Positions 14,487 to 19,254 of a stretch of 19,254 nucleotides of DNA are shown here, in pieces. Positions within the stretch are counted from its first letter, which is position 1, and each line of letters starts with the position of its first letter. The stretch spans positions 1 to 19,254 of the forward strand of contig CABUTO010000042.1 of the NCBI GenBank assembly GCA_902494535.1. Direction: 5' to 3'. This stretch comes from an uncultured Collinsella sp. Its GTDB lineage: Bacteria; Actinomycetota; Coriobacteriia; Coriobacteriales; Coriobacteriaceae. The notes beneath the pieces are model-generated. The model had not been told where the DNA came from and ran no database searches. It saw nothing but the letters and a program-made list of their open reading frames with translations. A program made the translations under genes and the position numbers.

Positions 14487-15192
14487 GCATATCCTCCGAG
14501 GTCTCGCCGGTGGGCAGAAGATCTGCGCCATCGGTATCCTCAACATCGGTATCGATCAGTTCGCGCTCTTCGTCCAGGTCCTCGGCCTGCTCCTCGAGCG
14601 TGGACTGAATGCTGCGGCCGCTCAGACGCTCGCGGATAAACTGTCGCGACTGCTCGTCGGGGGCAAACTGCTCCAGATCGGGCAGGTCGCGAGCGGAGCG
14701 CAGACCGAACTTTTCCAAGAAGGCGTTGGTCGTGCCGTAGATGATGGCCTGACCGCGCTCGGGGTCGCGGCCGAGCTCGCGCACCAGGCCCTTGTCAACA
14801 AGCGACGCGATAACGCCGTCGGAGTTGACGCCGCGGATGCCCTTGACCACCTCACGCGTGACGGGCTGGTGATAGGCGATCACGGCCAGGGTCTCGAGCG
14901 CCGCCTGCGACAGCTTTTGCGTGTCCCAGCTCAGCACGTAGGCCTCGACCACGTCGTGGTAGGCAGGGTGTGTAAACAGACGCCAGCCGCCGGCGACCTC
15001 GCGAAGCTGAAAGCCGCGGTTGGCTTCCTCGTACTCAACCTTGAGCTCGGCCAAGAGCGATGCGCACTCGCCGGGGGCGATATCCAGTGCGCCGGCCAGC
15101 GCGGGCGCGCTAACGGGGTCGCTCGACACCAGCAGGAGCGCCTCGAGGGCGCCTTTGAGGCTGTTTGCTTCTAGCGTGGAAAGGGTTGACAT
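14473..15192 (-). CDS. scpB: Segregation and condensation protein B
   Basis: A 239-residue subunit of the SMC-ScpA-ScpB condensin, which compacts and helps segregate the chromosome. It shows two winged-helix regions: the N-terminal LKGALEALLLVSSDPVS and the central LSQAALETLAVIAYHQPVTR, followed by EVVKGIRGVNSDGVIASLVDKGLV and YGTTNAFLEKFGL. These are the strongest family signatures. The last 40 residues are acidic and likely disordered (EEQAEDLDEEREL to HDED). It starts 12 bases after scpA, and its end is shared with the pseudouridine synthase start. Confidence 0.95.
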   Translation of the reverse strand: MSTLSTLEANSLKGALEALLLVSSDPVSAPALAGALDIAPGECASLLAELKVEYEEANRGFQLREVAGGWRLFTHPAYHDVVEAYVLSWDTQKLSQAALETLAVIAYHQPVTREVVKGIRGVNSDGVIASLVDKGLVRELGRDPERGQAIIYGTTNAFLEKFGLRSARDLPDLEQFAPDEQSRQFIRERLSGRSIQSTLEEQAEDLDEERELIDTDVEDTDGADLLPTGETSEDMHDED

Positions 15193-15204
15193 GGTAGGTC
15201 GCTC

Positions 15205-16014
15205 CTATTCGGTGAGCTCGGGGCCCTCGCCGGGCACGTATGCCTCGGCGCCCTCGACGCGGTTGATTTGAATGGTTCCAAAAATCGTGTCCTGGCTCAG
15301 CGTAAGCGAGCCGCGCTTGGCGAGCTCGAGCATGGCCAGGAAGGTGACGACGAGCTGCTCGGTGGTGGCGTCGCCGTCTAACAGCTCGCGGAAGGTGCAG
15401 GTTTGGTGCGCCATGGTAAAGCGGTCGACCGAGGCCACCGTCAGGTCGAGCGGCACGCGATGCGGTGCCACGTGCTCGGCCTCCAACAGGAAGGTCTGGC
15501 GCTTGCCGTCCAGGTCGGCGCAGATGACGGCCAGGCCGCGCAGGGTAATGCCGGCCAGGTAGTCGGGCATAAGGCCCAAAAACTCGGGGTCGGGGCCGGC
15601 AACGCGTGGATGCATGCGGCTCTCGGCCTGCATGCGCGCGCCAAGGGCCGCCGCCGCGCCCTTGAACTGCTTGTAGGCGATCAGGCGCTGGATCAGGACC
15701 TCGCGCAGGGCGTCGCCGTCGAGTGCGCTGAGTTCCTCGAGGTCTTCGTCGTCCTCGTCATCGTCGACAGATTTGCTGGGGGCCTCCTGGGGTACCAGCG
15801 AGGCGGCCTTGATGTCCAAAAGGGTTGCCGCGACCAGCAAAAAGTCGCTTGCCACGTCCAGGTCCAGCGCCTCGATGCGCTCGACCTCGGCAAGGTACTG
15901 CTCGGCCACCTCGCTAATGGAGATGGCGCCGATATCAACTTTTTGGCGGGTTACCAGCTGCAACAGCAGGTCGAACGGTCCGCTGTAGACCTGCGTCGAC
16001 ACGCGATACGACAT
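15205..16014 (-). CDS. scpA: Segregation and condensation protein A
   Basis: A 269-residue kleisin subunit that bridges the SMC heads together with ScpB. The N-terminus YSGPFDLLLQLVTRQKVDI and the following ISEVAEQYLAEVERI are diagnostic; DFLLVAATLLDIKAASLVP completes the N-terminal SMC-neck-binding region. An acidic stretch of D/E residues (about 83-92) marks the flexible middle. The C-terminal winged helix includes VVTFLAMLELAKRGSLTLSQDTIFGTIQI. An AAAGGAGG site lies before the ATG. The 84-base gap upstream, the largest within the core run, makes this a likely point for separate control. Confidence 0.95.
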   Translation of the reverse strand: MSYRVSTQVYSGPFDLLLQLVTRQKVDIGAISISEVAEQYLAEVERIEALDLDVASDFLLVAATLLDIKAASLVPQEAPSKSVDDDEDDEDLEELSALDGDALREVLIQRLIAYKQFKGAAAALGARMQAESRMHPRVAGPDPEFLGLMPDYLAGITLRGLAVICADLDGKRQTFLLEAEHVAPHRVPLDLTVASVDRFTMAHQTCTFRELLDGDATTEQLVVTFLAMLELAKRGSLTLSQDTIFGTIQINRVEGAEAYVPGEGPELTE

Positions 16015-16032
16015 CTTCGACCTCCTTTGACG

Positions 16033-16083
16033 GCGCCTTCGCGGCGCGGTTTGGGTGCATGTTGCGACCGTTTTGCACGGTCG
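16033..16083 (-). other. Two small hairpins between the M50 protease gene and scpA
   Basis: GCGCC/GGCGC (16033-16037 with 16043-16047) and CGACCGT/ACGGTCG (16065-16071 with 16077-16083) are perfect short inverted repeats in the 84-base gap. Neither is followed by a T-run on either strand, so they are not ordinary Rho-independent terminators. They could be leader structures of the scpA transcript or pause sites. No promoter is apparent. Confidence 0.35.
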
Positions 16084-16098
16084 ACCTGTAAGTTTACC

Positions 16099-16782
16099 CT
16101 AGATGCCGGCGATTGCGAAGTCGAGTAGCCGCTCAGCCAGCGGATACACGGTAACGTCGAAATAGCGGCCGATCACGTCGATGCCGGTCCACATGGGCAG
16201 CAGATACAACACGATGATAAGGATCGGCATGGCGTATTGCTGCAGGCGGTAGTAGTTGGCGAGCGCCTTGCCTTTGAGGAACGGCACGATGATCGACGAG
16301 CCGTCGAGCGGCGGGATCGGGATAAGGTTAAAGAACGCAAGCGACAGGTTGACCACGATAAAGGTGGCGCCGAAGTTCATGATTTGGGACGCCACGGCAA
16401 AGGACATGCTGGTGTAGAGGTTGCCGTACGCTGCGTGCATGAGAGCGGCCGCGAGACACGCGAGCGCGATGTTCGATGCGGGGCCGGCCGCGCTCACCAG
16501 GACCTCGTCGCGCTTGGGGTGCTTGAGGTTGTTGAGGTAGACGGGCACGGGCTTGGCAAAGGCGAATACCGGGCCACCGGCCGCGAGCATAAGCAGCGGC
16601 AGGAGGACGGTGCCAAACGGGTCGATGTGGTTGAGCGGGTTGAGCGACACGCGGCCGCGCGAACGCGCCGTCTTGTCGCCGAGCGCCCAGGCCGCAGCGG
16701 CGTGCGCGCTCTCGTGGATGACGATGCCCACGATGACGGCGACGGCGCTGGCGAGCAGGTTCATGAGGTAGCTGCTGGACAT
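16099..16782 (-). CDS. Site-2 protease family protein (peptidase M50, membrane metalloprotease)
   Basis: A 227-residue polytopic membrane protein. The zinc motif is HESAH (His23, Glu24, His27) in the first hydrophobic segment. The third ligand lies in NLIPIPPLDGSS (Asp160), the LDG motif of S2P enzymes. RVSLNPLNHIDPFGT and SAAGPASNIALA are characteristic of the compact group without PDZ or CBS domains. Such enzymes cleave within membranes; their substrates in actinobacteria are mostly unknown. It starts nine bases after the small membrane protein gene, with GGGGAG before the ATG. Adjacency to scpA and scpB is common in Gram-positive genomes. Confidence 0.92.
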   Translation of the reverse strand: MSSSYLMNLLASAVAVIVGIVIHESAHAAAAWALGDKTARSRGRVSLNPLNHIDPFGTVLLPLLMLAAGGPVFAFAKPVPVYLNNLKHPKRDEVLVSAAGPASNIALACLAAALMHAAYGNLYTSMSFAVASQIMNFGATFIVVNLSLAFFNLIPIPPLDGSSIIVPFLKGKALANYYRLQQYAMPILIIVLYLLPMWTGIDVIGRYFDVTVYPLAERLLDFAIAGI

Positions 16783-16791
16783 GGCGCTCCC

Positions 16792-17088
16792 CTAGCGGAC
16801 GCGGCGCGAGGCGCGCGTGAGCAGGTAGTCGGCCACAAACAGGATGACGGCCACGATGGCGTAATCCAGGCGGAAAACGCCGCCAAAGGGCGACGTGATG
16901 ACGCCATAGCCGGCGATGGCGCTCGGCAGCGCGCGCGAAAGCTCAACGACAAAGCCGACGATTTGCAGCTTGGCGGTGAGGCCGCTAAAGCACAGCAGCA
17001 CGGTCATCGCGCTCATAAAGATGCCGCAGATGCGACAGGCGATGGCGATGATGCTCATCGCCACGGCAGCGGCCTTACGAGAGTTCAC
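16792..17088 (-). CDS. Small predicted membrane protein, function unknown
   Basis: A 98-residue protein I do not recognise. Using GTG 17088 as start gives MNSRKAAAVAMSIIAIACRI, with three probable hydrophobic spans (about 8-30, 36-52 and 73-88) and a basic C-terminus (LLTRASRRVR). The GTG start has AGGAG eight bases upstream and overlaps the end of the ABC-F gene by 14 bases. ATG 17058 is an alternative start that lacks a good site. A longer frame back to 17208 is unlikely because it lies wholly inside the ABC-F gene. Its placement between an ABC-F gene and an intramembrane protease gene, tightly coupled to both, suggests co-expression but no function. Confidence 0.75.
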   Translation of the reverse strand: MNSRKAAAVAMSIIAIACRICGIFMSAMTVLLCFSGLTAKLQIVGFVVELSRALPSAIAGYGVITSPFGGVFRLDYAIVAVILFVADYLLTRASRRVR

Positions 17089-19108
17089 GCGCAGTCTCCT
17101 CTTCGATCTGGGTGGAAAGCTCCAGCCATTCGTCCTCGAGCTTGGGCAGCTCTTGCTTAAGGCCGTTATATTCCCCCAGCGCGGCGTTGAACTTGTCCTG
17201 ATCGGCATAAAGCTCTTCGCTCGCCATCAATTCCATAAGCTCGTCATAGCGGGCGCGCTTTTTGTCGAGCTGGGCCTCGATCTTCTTGAGCTGGTTGCGC
17301 ACACCCTTGAGCTTTTTGTTGAGCGCGGCGCGGGCCTGGGCCTCGGCGCGCTTTTGCTCCTTGGTCTTTTTGCCCTCGGCAGGCTTAGGCGCCGCGGCGG
17401 GGGTGTCGGCCTGGGCGGCGCTGGCTTTGGTGGACTTGGCCGCGGCAGGCACGCTCTCCCCTGCCGCCTCTGCGGCGGCGCGGGCTGCGAGGTCCTCGCG
17501 CTTGTAGAGGTAGTAGTCGTAGTCGCCGTCGTAGACCGTGACCTTGCCGTCGCGGATGTCGATGACGCGGTTGGCCACGGCGCGCACCAGGTGCTCGTCG
17601 TGGCTGATCAGTACGATGGTGCCGGGGAAGTTTTGCAGGGCGTTCTCGAGCATGTCCACCGAGTCGATGTCCAGGTGGTTGGTGGGCTCGTCCAAGCACA
17701 GGAGCGCCTCCGGGGCTACGAGCATCTTGGCCAGGGCCAGGCGCGCCTTTTCGCCGCCGGAGAGGACGCGGACCTGCTTTTCGATGGAATCGTTGTCGCT
17801 AAACAAGAAGGCGCCCAGCAGGCTGCGCTGCTGCGGCACGGTCCACTTGGGCGTGACGGTGTCGATCTCTTGCAGGACAGTGTTGGACTCGGTCATGCCT
17901 TCGAGCGCGTGCTGGGCATAGTAGGCCACACCCACGTTGGTGCCCAGATCGCGGGTGCCGGTGGTGGGCGGCTCCAGGCCGGCGATGATCTTCATGAGGG
18001 TGGACTTGCCGGCGCCGTTAGGACCGACGAGCGCCACGTGCTCGCCGCGGTAGAGCTTGAGGTCGATGCCGCTGTAGATGTGCTTGTTGCCGTAGGACTT
18101 GGACACGCCCTCCAGGCCCACGACCATGTCGCCCGAGCGCGGCGGGTCGGGGAACTTAAAGTCGATGTGCTTGTGGCCTTCGGGCAGGATAACGAGCTCC
18201 TTTTTGATCTGCTCGATCTTACGGATGCGCTCCTGGGCCTGGGCCGCCTTGGTGGGCTTGTAGCGGAACTTGTCGACGAAGACCTGCATGTGGGCGATAT
18301 CGCGCTCCTGGGCAGCACGCTTGGCGCGCATCTGTTCCAGGTTGTCCTCGCGCTGCTTGAGATAGCTGCTGTAGTTGCCGGTGTAGGTGGTCACGCGGCG
18401 GTTCTCGAGCGCGGCGACGTGGTCGACGCAGGCGTCCATGAAGGCGCGGTCGTGGCTGACGATAAGCACGGCGCCGTCGTAGTTCGCGATAAAGCCGCGC
18501 AGCCACTGGACGCTTTCGAGGTCCAGGTGGTTGGTGGGCTCGTCCAGAAGCAGCAGGTCGGGGTGGCGCAGGAAGAGTTTGGCGAGCGCGATACGCATCT
18601 GCCAGCCGCCCGAGAACTCGGAGCACGGGCGATCAAAGTCAGTGACCTTAAAGCCCAGGCCGGACAGGATCTTGCGCGCGTTGCTCTCGAGTTCGTAGCC
18701 GCCCAGGTGCTCAAAGCGGTCCTGGACCTGTCCGTACTCGTTAAGGAGTGCGTCGACGTCCTTGCCCTGCTCGGAGAGCTCGGTGATCTGGGCCTGCAGC
18801 TCGTTGGCGCGCTCGCCCATGCGGCGGATTTCCTTGGCGGCGGCCATGACCTCGGCGAGAATGGTAGTGTCCTTGTGCTCCAGGTTGGTTTCCTGCTCTA
18901 GGTAGCCCACCTGGCAGTCCTTGGCGTACTGGACCTGGCCGGCGTCGGGGCTGTCGATGCCCATGATGATCTTGAGCATAGTGGTTTTGCCGGCGCCGTT
19001 GGGTCCCACGAGCGCAAAGCGTTCGCCGGGGTTGATTTGGAAGGACGCGCCGCTAAAGAGGACGCGCGCGCCGAAGCTTTTTTCGATCTTGTCGACCAGG
19101 AGGATCAT
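17075..19108 (-). CDS. ABC-F family ATP-binding protein (Uup/YheS/Ettr-like)
   Basis: A 677-residue soluble protein with two ABC ATPase domains and no membrane segment, the hallmark of ABC-F translation factors that bind the ribosomal E site. Domain 1: Walker A GPNGAGKTT (35-43), signature FSGGWQMR, Walker B LLLLDEPTNHLD. A charged helical linker follows (about 245-310, including RYKPTKAAQAQERIRK). Domain 2: GPNGAGKST (362-370), LSGGEKARLALAK, LLCLDEPTNHLD. An Ala/Lys-rich stretch (about 550-600) leads to a C-terminal coiled coil ending EEETARELS, like Uup. Whether it resists antibiotics or serves housekeeping cannot be told. The start at 19108 follows AAAGGCGG; the longer frame to 19171 overlaps the tRNA terminator and is rejected. 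Confidence 0.93.
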   Translation of the reverse strand: MILLVDKIEKSFGARVLFSGASFQINPGERFALVGPNGAGKTTMLKIIMGIDSPDAGQVQYAKDCQVGYLEQETNLEHKDTTILAEVMAAAKEIRRMGERANELQAQITELSEQGKDVDALLNEYGQVQDRFEHLGGYELESNARKILSGLGFKVTDFDRPCSEFSGGWQMRIALAKLFLRHPDLLLLDEPTNHLDLESVQWLRGFIANYDGAVLIVSHDRAFMDACVDHVAALENRRVTTYTGNYSSYLKQREDNLEQMRAKRAAQERDIAHMQVFVDKFRYKPTKAAQAQERIRKIEQIKKELVILPEGHKHIDFKFPDPPRSGDMVVGLEGVSKSYGNKHIYSGIDLKLYRGEHVALVGPNGAGKSTLMKIIAGLEPPTTGTRDLGTNVGVAYYAQHALEGMTESNTVLQEIDTVTPKWTVPQQRSLLGAFLFSDNDSIEKQVRVLSGGEKARLALAKMLVAPEALLCLDEPTNHLDIDSVDMLENALQNFPGTIVLISHDEHLVRAVANRVIDIRDGKVTVYDGDYDYYLYKREDLAARAAAEAAGESVPAAAKSTKASAAQADTPAAAPKPAEGKKTKEQKRAEAQARAALNKKLKGVRNQLKKIEAQLDKKRARYDELMELMASEELYADQDKFNAALGEYNGLKQELPKLEDEWLELSTQIEEETARELS

Positions 19109-19139
19109 GGTGCCGCCTTTGACCTTGTGTGCCTCTATG

Positions 19140-19169
19140 AAAAAAGGCCCCAACTTGCGTTGGAGCCTC
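19140..19169 (-). terminator. Rho-independent terminator downstream of tRNA-Ala
   Basis: On the minus strand AGGCTCCAAC pairs with GTTGGGGCCT across a four-base loop with a single mismatch (19150 against 19165), followed by a run of seven T residues (19146-19140). It separates the tRNA unit from the ABC-F gene. Only about 30 bases remain before that gene's start and I see no good promoter there, so partial read-through may drive it. Confidence 0.85.
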
Positions 19170-19184
19170 ATTCAATGCTCGGGT

Positions 19185-19254
19185 GGAGACGAGGGGGATC
19201 GAACCCCTGACCTCTTGACTGCCAGTCAAGCGCTCTCCCAGCTGAGCTACGCCC
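19185..19254 (-). tRNA. tRNA-Ala (anticodon GGC), 5' end cut by the window edge
   Basis: The minus-strand sequence has D-arm GCTC...GAGC, anticodon stem CTTGA/TCAAG with loop CTGGCAG (anticodon GGC), T-arm CAGGGG-TTCGATC-CCC and acceptor CGTCTCC with discriminator A. The visible GGGCG of the 5' acceptor arm pairs with CGTCT using two wobbles; its first two bases lie outside the window. The encoded end after the discriminator is CCC rather than CCA, so the terminal A must be added or replaced after transcription. Confidence 0.92.

Overview
The window looks like a chromosomal stretch of a high-GC Gram-positive gut actinobacterium of the class Coriobacteriia, most likely Collinsella or a close relative. 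This is judged from overall protein character, GC-rich codon use, and the ScpA-ScpB-RluB-Cmk and DUF512-Der-PlsY-GpsA gene orders. No database search was possible.

Layout. (1) Positions 1-1877 are accessory. They hold the left end of an IS3/IS150-like insertion sequence (1-159, minus strand) and one plus-strand gene (378-1372) encoding a Flp-type prepilin N-terminus fused to a C-terminal DUF6273/C-type-lectin-like domain. An 11-G homopolymer interrupts that gene's reading frame. Two diverged copies of a spacer repeat flank the gene (165-279 and 1399-1510). About 350 bp of gene-free, comparatively AT-rich DNA follows, dense in small inverted and direct repeats. (2) Positions 1839-1954 carry tRNA-Pro(GGG) and its terminator. 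(3) From 2035 to 19108 there is an unbroken run of 18 minus-strand housekeeping genes, mostly with overlaps or gaps under 20 bp. (4) The right edge has a terminator and a partial tRNA-Ala(GGC).

In transcription order (right to left) the core run is: ABC-F ATPase, small membrane protein, M50 protease, scpA, scpB, rluB-like pseudouridine synthase, cmk, plsC-like acyltransferase, ispH, DUF512 PDZ/radical-SAM-like protein, der, plsY, gpsA, rpe, cysteine desulfurase, NIF3-like protein, zinc-ribbon coiled-coil protein, coaBC. Themes are chromosome condensation (ScpAB), ribosome biogenesis and translation (ABC-F, RluB, Der), phosphatidic acid synthesis (GpsA makes glycerol-3-phosphate, PlsY acylates it, PlsC adds the second acyl chain), and Fe-S/cofactor metabolism (cysteine desulfurase, IspH, DUF512, CoaBC).

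The most interesting system is the left-hand module: an apparently phase-variable, surface-directed pilin-lectin cassette. Its poly-G tract sits between the start codon and the prepilin cleavage site. At the length present here (11 G) neither ATG start reads into the pilin frame, so the gene appears to be OFF. One added or lost G would restore a class III prepilin.
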